Origin: DASWTL01 sp966250385
GTDB lineage: Bacteria > Bacteroidota > Bacteroidia > Sphingobacteriales > Sphingobacteriaceae
DNA length: 64,000 nucleotides
Reading direction: 5' to 3'
Assembly: GCA_966250385.1 (NCBI GenBank)
Contig: CBINHC010000009.1
Span: forward strand, 131,660 to 195,659
The translations under genes and the position numbers were made by a program. This document shows positions 1 through 7,733 of the stretch, one piece after another; within the stretch, counting starts at the first letter, position 1; each line of letters starts with the position of its first letter. The notes below the pieces were generated by a model that was not told the origin of the DNA, made no database searches, and saw nothing but the letters and a program-made list of their open reading frames with translations.

Positions 1-1
1 A

Positions 2-1009
2 CAGGCATTACTGGAATCGGTACTGAACAATACGGAAAGCTGCATCATGCTTTTGAAACCGATCAGGGACGAGCTCGGGGCCATCATCGATTTTGAATAT
101 GTATACACCAACGACCGAACACTGGAATCGGTGAACCGGCAAACACTTGCCGGTAAGACAATAACCGGGGTGTTTCCGGAATTAAAGGAATCGGAACTCC
201 TGAAAAAATATGCACGGGTTGCCGAAACAGGTGAAAGTCTCAAAGAGGAAATCGACATTCTTCCGTACGGGTTTCCGGTGTGGGCGCAGGTTTTTGCCCA
301 GAGGTTCGGCGATGGTATACTGGTAACCTACTTCGACATCACGGAACGGAAAATTACAGAATCAAAGCTCCGGAGTATCGAAGAGGAGCAGCAGAAGGCC
401 ATCCTCAACGCCGTCATGGAGACGCAGGAGGAAGAACGAAGACGTACGGCTGAAGTTTTACATAACGAGTTCGGCCAGTTGCTGATTGCCACGAAGTTCA
501 GTATTCGGAACAGCTCAAGGGAAGCGGAACGTTTACTGGATACCGCGGTTGAATTAGTGCGCGGAATATCGGGTGAACTGATGCCGCAAACGCTTCAGGA
601 CTTCGGGCTTGAAACCGCATTGAAAGACCTTTTTAAATCCAAGCTAGGCGATGCCAAAATGAGGTATACGCTGCAGATAAGCGGCCTGAGGCCAAGAATC
701 AGTCCGGCCATGGAGATCGCTGTCTTTCGGATCCTGCAGGAAATCGTAAACAATATTGTCAAGCATTCCAAAGCAAGCTTTGTAACCGCAGAGATCCGCG
801 CAGGAACAAAAAAGGTTGAAGTTCGGATAACAGACGATGGCATCGGAATGTCCGATGTAGAAGGGAAAAGAGAAAAGAAGAGCTTCGGACTGAGCTATAT
901 TTTCAACAGGGTGCACTTGTTAAAGGGCCGAATAGAAGTGAACTCGAAGGTGAATGAGGGAACCAGCTTCTGCATAATCATTCCGCTCACGAATGATTCC
1001 AAGAATTAA
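2..1009 (+). CDS. Sensor histidine kinase (PAS + HisKA_3 + HATPase_c), 5' end missing
   Basis: The reading frame is open from base 2, ahead of the first ATG at 47, and already encodes PAS-like sequence there (LLESVLNNTESCIMLLKP), so the gene starts before the window. Order of parts: a PAS fold over about the first 110 residues ending in ITERK, a coiled linker, a HisKA_3 dimerisation helix with EEERRRTAEVLHNEFGQ (the His of LHNEFG is the predicted phosphorylation site), then an HATPase_c domain with N box EIVNNIVKHSKA, G1 box DDGIGM and G2 GLSYI. No membrane segment is visible in the part present, and no response regulator lies in the window on this side. Such NarX/DegS-type kinases phosphorylate a LuxR-class (NarL) regulator, which would be expected upstream or elsewhere. 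The signal cannot be read from this fragment. Confidence 0.9.
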   Translation, partial: QALLESVLNNTESCIMLLKPIRDELGAIIDFEYVYTNDRTLESVNRQTLAGKTITGVFPELKESELLKKYARVAETGESLKEEIDILPYGFPVWAQVFAQRFGDGILVTYFDITERKITESKLRSIEEEQQKAILNAVMETQEEERRRTAEVLHNEFGQLLIATKFSIRNSSREAERLLDTAVELVRGISGELMPQTLQDFGLETALKDLFKSKLGDAKMRYTLQISGLRPRISPAMEIAVFRILQEIVNNIVKHSKASFVTAEIRAGTKKVEVRITDDGIGMSDVEGKREKKSFGLSYIFNRVHLLKGRIEVNSKVNEGTSFCIIIPLTNDSKN

Positions 1010-1165
1010 ATGCCATCCGCGCTCTTATCTGAGTCTGCCAAATAGCGGCCGGAACACGAACTGGTCAGACCAGCTGAACCTTCCCAAGGGAACTGCACAA
1101 TGTTCCTGAAACAGGGCGGCCAGCGCCCCCCGCTGATCCGGAAAGCAATGGATTTGTGATAGCGC

Positions 1166-1686
1166 TCATTTCTGTTTGTGCGTGGCCCGGTATGCCGTGG
1201 TATAGGGATGTTCAACGGCTGTATTTTCCTTGAGGATATGCATGACGGTCCATCCCCCGGCCTTCAGGCAATCGGATATTATCGCCCGGTGGCAGCGCCA
1301 CCACAGGGCCTCTGAGCACATATACGCGACACGGCGATGGATGGCGACTTCCTTCAGTTCGCTAAGTGCCGACCTGAAGTCAAGGGTTTCTGCATAATCT
1401 GCGCAACCCCGGAACGCTTCATTCCGCCAGATGGTGTTTCCGGAGTCCGGCTTAGGCTTTCTCCTGCCGCCCAGGGCAGGCTGAGGCAGATAGGTGATTC
1501 CGGATTCGGCAAGATACTGTTCTAACGCATCCACATTGAATTGGGGGTACTTTCTGGATCCGGGAAACCTCCTGACATCGGCAAGCACTTCGACATCAAA
1601 AGATACGAGCGCTGCAGGAACCCCTGCCGCGTTCTGGTAGAATGACCGATCGTCCAGATTATTTTGTCCTCTGCTTGTTGAGCCAT
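1166..1686 (-). pseudogene. DUF488 family protein, broken by one frameshift
   Basis: Two minus-strand frames together spell one DUF488 protein. The N-terminal piece from ATG at 1686 reads EDKIIWTIGHSTRT, the hallmark start of the family. The second frame, from about 1610 to 1166, carries FDVEVLADVRRFPGSRKYPQF, the tandem PALGGRRK segment, and the Cys/Trp region MCSEALWWRCHRAII. The frame changes near 1605-1615, just after GFLQ; one missing base would restore a continuous protein of about 170 residues, the usual family length. DUF488 proteins are small and of uncertain function. This is either a real inactivating deletion or a sequencing error; the otherwise intact motifs on both sides suggest that the break is recent or artefactual. 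Confidence 0.8.
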
Positions 1687-1880
1687 GACCACACGCCTAT
1701 GACCAGACAACATGGACAACGTGGAAACGTTTGTAAGAGCAGGTTCGAATCGCCAGGCTGGAAGTCAGGTTAGGCGGGCTCTGATCGATCAGGTTCTGAC
1801 CGCGGTAACAGGTCCCCGGATCAGCCGGGGAACCAGTACATGCAGTCATTTTCCGGCAGGAAAAAGTCGAAGGCTATTAA

Positions 1881-2375
1881 TTATTCCAGGGGCGTCTTGA
1901 TAATGACATCAGTCTGACTTTTCCCTTCTAAACTGATCTCCTCCCCGCTTAGCCAGAGCTTTTCATACCCGATGGATCCTTCTGTTTTCCTGATTTTGAC
2001 CTGGATGGTATCAGGGGCGTAACCCTCATACTCCAGAATGTTGGTCGATATCTCACCATTGGCAACATCGTGGTTCAAAAAGACTTCCACGACATACTCG
2101 TTCGACGAATGATCCTTATGAATAAATAAGCCTTTCGGAAAATCCAGGTTCTCCTTGAAAAATTCAACTTTTTGGTTATCCACCATATAATAAAGCCTGG
2201 TATTGGCCATATTAATCTGTCCCGCATTAGCGGGATTTAACAAGTCTGTCCCTTGGGGAGACCTCATTTTCAGGTACACTTTAGACATCAGCGAATCGTT
2301 GCCTTGAGCATCGTCCTTCTTACAGGCGTGCAGCCCGATAAGTAGAGTAAACATCAATAAAATTCGAATTTTCAT
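1881..2375 (-). CDS. Small lipoprotein of unknown function
   Basis: A 164-residue protein that starts with a lysine/arginine-tailed hydrophobic signal and a lipobox, LIGLHAC, followed by KKDD. Acylation at that Cys would anchor it to a membrane; an acidic residue soon after the Cys is common in Bacteroidota surface lipoproteins. The mature part (VYLKMRSPQG, LYYMVDNQKVEFFKENLDFPKGLF) looks like beta-rich secreted sequence, but I recognise no named domain. It lies about 70 bp downstream of the DUF4932 gene on the same strand (2444 to 2375), so the two may be co-transcribed. Function unknown. Confidence 0.75.
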   Translation of the reverse strand: MKIRILLMFTLLIGLHACKKDDAQGNDSLMSKVYLKMRSPQGTDLLNPANAGQINMANTRLYYMVDNQKVEFFKENLDFPKGLFIHKDHSSNEYVVEVFLNHDVANGEISTNILEYEGYAPDTIQVKIRKTEGSIGYEKLWLSGEEISLEGKSQTDVIIKTPLE

Positions 2376-2443
2376 AACTGTGAAATTGTGATTTATGGAT
2401 CTTATTATTGGCTATGCATAGTTAATTGTCGGCGTCTACGGGC

Positions 2444-3910
2444 TTACTGGCCGCCGTCTGCAGCCTGCCCATGATTGTCAATATTAACCTGCGTCTTACA
2501 CCAGGACAGTATTTCCGGATAAAGGTCCATAACCTTCGTTTCTGCCTTGTCCTTTCTCAGCGAAAGAAGCGCCTGGTTGAACTCCCGGAACCTGGTAAAA
2601 CCTCTCCGATCGGTCATGAGCTTTTCCCGGTTTGCGATGACAAATGCTGCAGTCTCCGGGTCATAGGTTTCGGCAACCCACAGACAAAAGAGCGCATGTG
2701 TCATGTATTCATTGAAAACGGGTACCGGGCTGGCATACCAATTCGTTTTGCTGTCTGCCCAGACGCCTCTGTCAGCAAAAATGCTGTCGATTTGCTTTTT
2801 GTATCCGTTTGAAACAGGGTTTACGTAATTATGGTCAATTTCAGTGAATACGACACCCGACATAAGGCCTTGTTTCTGCCTTTCATTCAATGCCGGGTCC
2901 TTGTCATATCTGTCGGCACCGCAAATGAACATGACCGACTCCCGGAACCATTCACTTCGCTCATAATTATAATTTGTAAAGTTCTGGGTGCTGTGCGATC
3001 CCCCGATCAATGGCGAAAAAACGATTTTGTAGGATTGAAATTTGCGTTTGGGAAATTCGCGTTCAAGCCAGCTCCACATATTCCGTACAGGCATCAGTTC
3101 TTTTTGACGCTCGATCTGCTGAGCATAATAGCTCCGGTTGGCCCGGTAAAATTTCCGGTAGTCCGATTGCTTAGCGAAATCCTGAACGAGGGGCAGCAAT
3201 TCCAGAAAGAGACTGGTGTAGTTGTCCCAGTCATCCCCCATCACGTAAAAATAAGGTCCCTCATATACCAGTTCATCCCCTTTGAAATTAAAGGTGAAAC
3301 TGTTCTCCCGGAAATCATAGTATTTTTTCGAGTAGGCATCAGCCGGAAAATCAAGTTTTTTGAAGACCGGATGATCCATGTATGGCTTAAAGTAGTTAAC
3401 TACTTTCTGGTAATAAGCGCCCTCCTTATTCAGGTCGGTCGCGCGTTGTCCAGACGGGGAAAGCATCCATATGACATTGGCCAGTTCATAAACTTCCGGT
3501 ATTTCGATTTGTGAAGCACCGTAATTTCCTTCCATATATTTCGGGCTGAAATAAGAATACACGCCATTAAAGTGCAGGCGGTAAATCACCTTTCTTTCTC
3601 CTATCTGAATCGGAATGTAATGAACCTGCCAGTATGGAAAATTCTTATACGGAATGTGAACTGAATCCTTGTCGAAATAAATGGTTGCAGCCAGACCCGG
3701 AAAGCCGTCTGTGCCCGAATCCACGGTATCCCGCTTGGTTATTTTAACAGGATAGCGTTCCCCGCCGTACGAGTATTTCACATGAAAGGTATCCCGGTCC
3801 AGCTTGAACGTTTTCGGATATTCAGCCTCTGTACTTTGTGGGTAAGCAACATATGGCAGGCTTAGCAGTGAAAAGAATAGCGCAAAATATCCGACCTTTT
3901 TGAATTGCAT
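2444..3910 (-). CDS. Secreted DUF4932-type protein
   Basis: A 488-residue protein with a signal peptide (KKVGYFALFFSLLSLPYVAYPQ, cleavage near residue 25). The body resembles DUF4932 proteins of Bacteroidota, which have been suggested to be metallopeptidases; the segment GVVFTEIDHNYVNP has the Glu and His expected of such a site, and a second His lies in EYMTHALF. There is no classical HExxH, so catalysis is inference. A large middle part (FYVMGDDWDNYTSLFLELLPLVQDF) is alpha-helical and probably forms the fold. The product would act in the periplasm or outside the cell. A perfect 9-bp inverted repeat lies directly upstream of the start codon. The lipoprotein gene follows on the same strand. 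Confidence 0.7.
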   Translation of the reverse strand: MQFKKVGYFALFFSLLSLPYVAYPQSTEAEYPKTFKLDRDTFHVKYSYGGERYPVKITKRDTVDSGTDGFPGLAATIYFDKDSVHIPYKNFPYWQVHYIPIQIGERKVIYRLHFNGVYSYFSPKYMEGNYGASQIEIPEVYELANVIWMLSPSGQRATDLNKEGAYYQKVVNYFKPYMDHPVFKKLDFPADAYSKKYYDFRENSFTFNFKGDELVYEGPYFYVMGDDWDNYTSLFLELLPLVQDFAKQSDYRKFYRANRSYYAQQIERQKELMPVRNMWSWLEREFPKRKFQSYKIVFSPLIGGSHSTQNFTNYNYERSEWFRESVMFICGADRYDKDPALNERQKQGLMSGVVFTEIDHNYVNPVSNGYKKQIDSIFADRGVWADSKTNWYASPVPVFNEYMTHALFCLWVAETYDPETAAFVIANREKLMTDRRGFTRFREFNQALLSLRKDKAETKVMDLYPEILSWCKTQVNIDNHGQAADGGQ

Positions 3911-3918
3911 GATGACGG

Positions 3919-3943
3919 TTATATCTTACAATACAAGATATAA
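3919..3943. promoter_or_regulatory. Perfect inverted repeat before the DUF4932 gene
   Basis: Bases 3919-3927 (TTATATCTT) and 3935-3943 (AAGATATAA) form a perfect 9-bp inverted repeat around a 7-base loop, 8 bp upstream of the ATG at 3910. It could be a dimeric repressor operator or a 5'-UTR hairpin of the DUF4932 mRNA. On the plus strand it is followed by CAATTTTT, so weak terminator activity is also possible. Confidence 0.45.
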
Positions 3944-4369
3944 CAATTTTTAATTAATGGTAAAATATTCCGTATTAAAACGTAAGAGGGCTTTTGGCCC
4001 TTATCGGGGCTGAAAAACCCGATAACTTCCCCGAAAGGTCGATGAAATTTGCGTACGAAAGTATCGGAACCTTCCCAAGCATTCGCGAAATGCGGAAATT
4101 CAAACAAAAAGATTCGATCCGGTATGGCACACCAATACCTGATCTACATGCACGACTTCGGCTTGTTCAGATTCCGAAAGCATCGCGCCAGGCTGATAGG
4201 CTATAGTTAAGGGGCGGACATCCCCCGAATACCAGATAAAAATTCAAGGAATTTCCGTTTAATCATAAACCCATACCCCAGCGGAGCCGGGCGGACCTGC
4301 AGTGATGTACCGCAATCTTCGAATTAACGGGTATACGCGATGTTCCTGATACCGGAAAATTGCTGCTGC
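3944..4369. other. No convincing gene
   Basis: Short open frames on both strands here have no recognisable domain, and I regard none as a gene. A hairpin with arms at 4001-4008 (TTATCGGG) and 4018-4025 (CCCGATAA) is present but has no following U tract on either strand. The region borders a truncated ATPase gene and is probably eroded sequence. Confidence 0.5.
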
Positions 4370-4735
4370 CTATTTCGAAGCCATCGAGCGGAAAAACCAA
4401 GGTTTGAGCAGTTCTGCCGTGATCATATAGGCCAGCACGATGCCGATCAGGGCAACGGCCTGAGCCTGATGCGCAAGCGTAAGGCTTAGAACGCTTGCCA
4501 GCGGGGACAGCGGAAGCCAGGCAGTGATAACCAGGGCCAGCAACGCAATTGACAAAAGCAGAGCTCCCGGTTTACTGCGGAACAGCGGCTTTCGGGTCCG
4601 GATTACGAAAATGATGATCAGGTCGGTGGCAATGGACTCCAGGCTTGCCGACGCGAGGTTCACGATAACTGAACTGTAGTTTAGTGCGTTCTCCTGAGAA
4701 GGATACAGGTTAAAGGCAGCGTAATTAGATGTTTA
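4370..4735 (-). pseudogene. C-terminal remnant of an Mg2+/cation P-type ATPase
   Basis: The last 97 residues (ESIATDLIIIFVIRTRKP, PLFRSKPG, then two hydrophobic helices and AELLKPWFFR) match the C-terminal membrane part of MgtA/MgtB-type P-ATPases. In those the motif ESxATxxxxxFVIRTRKP opens the last membrane hairpins. The frame extends upstream only to a stop at 4735. The DKTGT phosphorylation site, the nucleotide-binding domain and the first membrane helices are all absent, so the protein cannot transport. The only start for the shorter form is a GTG at 4663. I read it as the tail of a deleted gene. Confidence 0.6.
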
Positions 4736-4736
4736 G

Positions 4737-4759
4737 GGCTTCTTGTTTAACAGGAAGCC
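4737..4759. terminator. Strong hairpin beside the ATPase remnant
   Basis: Arms 4737-4747 and 4749-4759 are complementary over 11 bp with one G-T pair (GGCTTCTTGTT / AACAGGAAGCC). No clean U tract follows on either strand, so this may be a decayed terminator or a processing hairpin. Confidence 0.35.
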
Positions 4760-4862
4760 GAAATGATTCTTGTTGCTATCTGCAAAACTGCACCGCTCGT
4801 TCACCGGCTGCGCAGACTGGATAACTGGTCCTATCTACTGCGGGTGAACAAGCTAATATCTC

Positions 4863-5040
4863 CTATTCGCTTTTGATCATTTCATCCAACCGGAGCCATT
4901 TCCGCAATTTCCCGTTCATCCTCCGGGAAACAGCCAGACGGTACGAGCTCAACTTCCCGGCACATGTTGGTTGCAGCGATCAGGCTGGTTCAGGATACTG
5001 ATTATTGATCTGTTTCTTCGGCGACCTGGCAGACGTTTTT
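4863..5040 (-). pseudogene. Possible LytTR-domain remnant
   Basis: The minus strand ends at a stop at 4863-4865 with the sequence YRLAVSRRMNGKLRKWL, which resembles the end of a LytTR DNA-binding domain (xPVSRRxxxxLKxxL). Going upstream the frame breaks near 4980, and another frame gives IISILNQPDRCNQHVPG, compatible with the preceding LytTR strand. No receiver domain remains. The call rests on short similarity only. The rest of 4760-5203 shows no gene. Confidence 0.3.
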
Positions 5041-5203
5041 CGAGGGGTTCCGGAGCACGATCTTCGCATTTTTGCTGGCAGGGCAACGCCTAGGGTATAG
5101 TCAGGTCATGCATAGACGGAAAAAATGAAGCCGTCGCAGGGGTTCCGGACGGCTATGGAAGGCTATGACTACAAGGCTGGGATCGCCTTCACTTGCCTGA
5201 AGG

Positions 5204-5656
5204 CTAATTGCTGGCTATCTGTTTGGTTTGCGGTTCCTTCTGGAAAAATTTATTGATCTGAGTTATTTTCCAATTTCGGTTTTCCTGTTCAAGGGTCAGG
5301 AACTCGGATATGACGTGCTCAGGAAAAACGAAGTCAACCTGAACCATGACCATCCCATCATTCTCGGCCAGCACCCTGGACGAACCGGAACAGGGCAGCT
5401 GAACGCCGTCAGTAGCCTTCATCATTTTGAGTACATCTTCAGCTGAAAAGCTGAAGGCCATCTGAGCCCGGGGCAGCTTTTCAACAGCCTGCTGACTCAG
5501 GATACCCTTCATCGTCTTATAATCTGTATTAATCCGACTTTCAATAAACGCATTTACTACTTCATTATACGTCGGATTCTTGGGAGCAGCCTCGACTAAT
5601 GGCCCCACGCCCAGCATGGCTGCCAAAAGGATGATTCGTACATAATTCATGCACAA
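5204..5656 (-). CDS. Secreted NTF2-like/DUF4878-like protein
   Basis: A 150-residue protein with an N-terminal signal sequence (VRIILLAAMLGVGPLVEAAP), predicted periplasmic. The mature part has the layout of a small cone-shaped NTF2-like fold: helix VVNAFIESRINTDYKTMKGIL, a middle strand region, then VMVQVDFVFPEH and LEQENRNWKITQINKFF, as in putative lumazine-binding or DUF4878 proteins, which often bind small ligands. No catalytic residues are evident. No partner gene is close by: the flavoprotein gene lies about 260 bp upstream on the same strand. The function is unknown; the fold is an inference from the pattern. Confidence 0.6.
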   Translation of the reverse strand: MCMNYVRIILLAAMLGVGPLVEAAPKNPTYNEVVNAFIESRINTDYKTMKGILSQQAVEKLPRAQMAFSFSAEDVLKMMKATDGVQLPCSGSSRVLAENDGMVMVQVDFVFPEHVISEFLTLEQENRNWKITQINKFFQKEPQTKQIASN

Positions 5657-5918
5657 ATATGCTGTGAATCAAGTCGTTAAAATATAACAATCTCACCCTT
5701 TAGATCTCGTAACGAAATTGATATGAAAGGATCGCCGGCCCTGAACGACCCTTCCGGTAACCGATTAGCCCGGCATACGAGTACGACTGATCGGTTTCGG
5801 CATATTACCTGAGGTGCGGTTGGCAGATCACGGCTTCAGGTCGAACCGGACATAATCCGGATCCCTAGGAAGGGAGCCCTCACATCAAAAAGAGCGAAAC
5901 TTACCTTCATCGCCAGGA

Positions 5919-6965
5919 CTAGTTAAGGTGCTTCACGATAAACTCAGCATCCTTTCCTACGCCTCCCAGAAGTCCTGAAAACCTGCTGTACATCCATGGC
6001 AGTCCCAGAAAGTATAACCCTTCCAGGCGGGTTACCCCCCTGAGCTGTTCAGGATATCCCGCTTCATTGAATATGTCTGCATTAATCCAGGAGAAATCCG
6101 GCTTAAAGCCAGTGGCCCAGATAATGTTTTGTATGGATCCCAGCGTGGCGTCTTCGCAGGAAATCTCGGTACCGGTACCTCCAAGCGTCCTTCCGACCCG
6201 GCAAAATCCGGGATCATCGAACAACCTTTTCAGGTTCGTTCCCATCACTGGCTCGGGTCTGTTCCTGAGCCATTTCCCCACCCGCGAAGTAATAGAGGCA
6301 GAAGCTAACCCACATCCGAACACAACGAATTGCGTTAACTTGTTATTAGGCATCGCTTTCAGTGTGCCGCCAAATGAGAAGTAGACTTTCCCAGACTCGC
6401 CTAATATCTCCTCTGCGATCTGTACGCCTGAATTACCGCCCCCAACAACGAGAGTGTCCCCCACTCTCAACTGCGAAGGCCGCTTATAATCACTGCTGTG
6501 AACCTGTAAGATAGAAGTACTAAGCTGATCGCTGAACGATGGCATGAAGGGCCTCTGAAATGCGCCGGCGCATACGATAACGTTTTTTGCCCTCAGCAGG
6601 CCTCCTGTTGTGGACACCAGGAAAAGACCATCGGCCTTATCAACGGAAATAACCCGGGTGTCAAACAACACCGGCATCCTGAACAACGAGACGTATTCCT
6701 TTAAGTATTCGACGACTTCATCCTTGGTGGGAAAGCGATCCGGATTCCCGGGGAATCGCAAACCCGGCAAACTATTATAGCGAGCACTGGTAAACAGGGT
6801 AAGCGAGTCATATCGGTTTTTCCATGAATAACCGGCTTCCGGGGCGGCATCCACAATCAGAAAATCCTTCTCCCGCCGCTGTAAATAGTACGCAGCTGCC
6901 AGGCCGGCCTGGCCACCGCCGATCACTATCGTATTGAAATATTCTTTAACTGGTATAACGGGCAT
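5919..6965 (-). CDS. CzcO-like FAD/NAD(P)-dependent flavoprotein
   Basis: A 348-residue two-dinucleotide-fold oxidoreductase. The FAD-binding motif GGGQAGLAAAYYL is near residue 17; after the CzcO signature SWKNRYDSLTLFTSARYNSLPG, the NADPH motif VVGGGNSGVQIAEEI follows, and the conserved FAD closing motif IIWATGFKPDFSWI lies near the C-terminus. The family name comes from genes linked to the czc cobalt-zinc-cadmium cluster; most members are annotated as flavin monooxygenases or thioredoxin-reductase-like enzymes, and the substrate here is unknown. No signal peptide, so cytoplasmic. The promoter carries the 21-bp-spaced operator shared with the copper operon (7052-7115), which places it in the same metal-responsive set; the mRNA leader would be about 80 nt. 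Confidence 0.85.
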   Translation of the reverse strand: MPVIPVKEYFNTIVIGGGQAGLAAAYYLQRREKDFLIVDAAPEAGYSWKNRYDSLTLFTSARYNSLPGLRFPGNPDRFPTKDEVVEYLKEYVSLFRMPVLFDTRVISVDKADGLFLVSTTGGLLRAKNVIVCAGAFQRPFMPSFSDQLSTSILQVHSSDYKRPSQLRVGDTLVVGGGNSGVQIAEEILGESGKVYFSFGGTLKAMPNNKLTQFVVFGCGLASASITSRVGKWLRNRPEPVMGTNLKRLFDDPGFCRVGRTLGGTGTEISCEDATLGSIQNIIWATGFKPDFSWINADIFNEAGYPEQLRGVTRLEGLYFLGLPWMYSRFSGLLGGVGKDAEFIVKHLN

Positions 6966-7051
6966 ATTTCATTATTTGAATTGATTTACAAACATCTTCT
7001 CCATCGAATGATAGCGGTGGATAGGCCATCAGTAATGGAGACGTCAGTGTC

Positions 7052-7115
7052 CAAAATTAGCCGAACCGGTCAGCTGCCCTGATACATGATTACTGATTAT
7101 TTTTATAAAATTCTC
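7052..7115 (-). promoter_or_regulatory. HMA-AraC-type operator and promoter 1 (flavoprotein gene)
   Basis: The minus-strand -7 box TAATTTTG occupies 7059-7052. The proximal half-site (plus-strand reading ATACATGATTACT) starts at 7082 and the distal one (TTATAAAATTCTC) at 7103, 21 bp apart. Proximal start to -7 start is 23 bp, identical to eight other promoters in the window. The remaining sequence between 6966 and 7369 shows no gene. Confidence 0.75.
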
Positions 7116-7369
7116 GCCTTACCTTTCAGATATAATCCGAAGTATATTCAGGCATCGGAGGACCGGAAAGATCAGACCTGAGGGAGTGGCCTGGTCATCA
7201 ACCTGTTTTTCCCCGCCCATAAAGCACTCTGAATAACAAAACGCCGGCTCAGCTAAGCTCAACCAGCGTTAGGAAACACTACGGGCCTGATCACCAACCT
7301 CAGATGATCCTGAAATTCCTGTCTTCCGGAGGATCAATTACGTGATCTCACCATTCTTAGGATATTGCT

Positions 7370-7681
7370 CTATATACTGCCGACTTTTTCGACCACCAAA
7401 ACCCTCGCTACTCCTCTGGGATGGGCTGAATGTGCCTCACCATGGTCTGCATAGAACGTGTCTCCTTGTCGCAGTTCGACCACTTTCTCCAACCCGTCTT
7501 CCCGGTAGTACATATCCACGGTTCCATCCAGCACGGACAGAACCTCGTCACCATCATTAATGTGACACTGAAATGGCGCGTCTGCCCAGTGGATTTTGAC
7601 GGCAATGTCGTTCATCACGGCTACTTTTAATGAATCCCACGCAGTTCCGCCGGTGAATTCATTCGATCTGATAACTTTCAT
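7370..7681 (-). CDS. Small cupin protein
   Basis: A 103-residue single-domain cupin, using the ATG at 7681 (MKVIRSNEF) and not the in-frame ATG 21 bp upstream: a TACTTTTG promoter box at 7693-7686 lies between the two starts, which also implies a very short or absent leader. Cupin motif 1 appears as VLSVLDGTVDMYY and motif 2 as GDTFYADHGEAHSAHP; the His residues there would bind a metal, although motif 1 lacks the usual paired His (it reads CHINDGDEVL). Cytoplasmic, function unknown. It lies 53 bp downstream of the GlxA-type regulator gene on the same strand and may be its target or partner. Confidence 0.75.
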   Translation of the reverse strand: MKVIRSNEFTGGTAWDSLKVAVMNDIAVKIHWADAPFQCHINDGDEVLSVLDGTVDMYYREDGLEKVVELRQGDTFYADHGEAHSAHPRGVARVLVVEKVGSI

Positions 7682-7733
7682 ACAGCAAAAGTAGCATCGC
7701 ATCGGGTCCGAATCCGGCCAGTATCCGGTCAGA

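Noticed and set aside
1738..1756. GGTTCGAATC resembling a tRNA T-loop
   Set aside because: The flanking bases do not pair into a T stem (GCAGG versus CGCCA), and no acceptor or anticodon arm could be drawn.
2402..2430. TTATTATTGGCTA and TTAATTGTC near the lipoprotein gene start
   Set aside because: The spacing is 20, not 21, the sequence similarity is poor, and there is no -7 box at the expected position.
3994..4206. Overlapping short open frames on both strands
   Set aside because: No domain, no promoter and no conserved neighbour; composition suggests chance.
5677..5700. TTAAAATATAACA upstream of the NTF2-like gene
   Set aside because: No second half-site at 21 bp and no promoter box at 23 bp.
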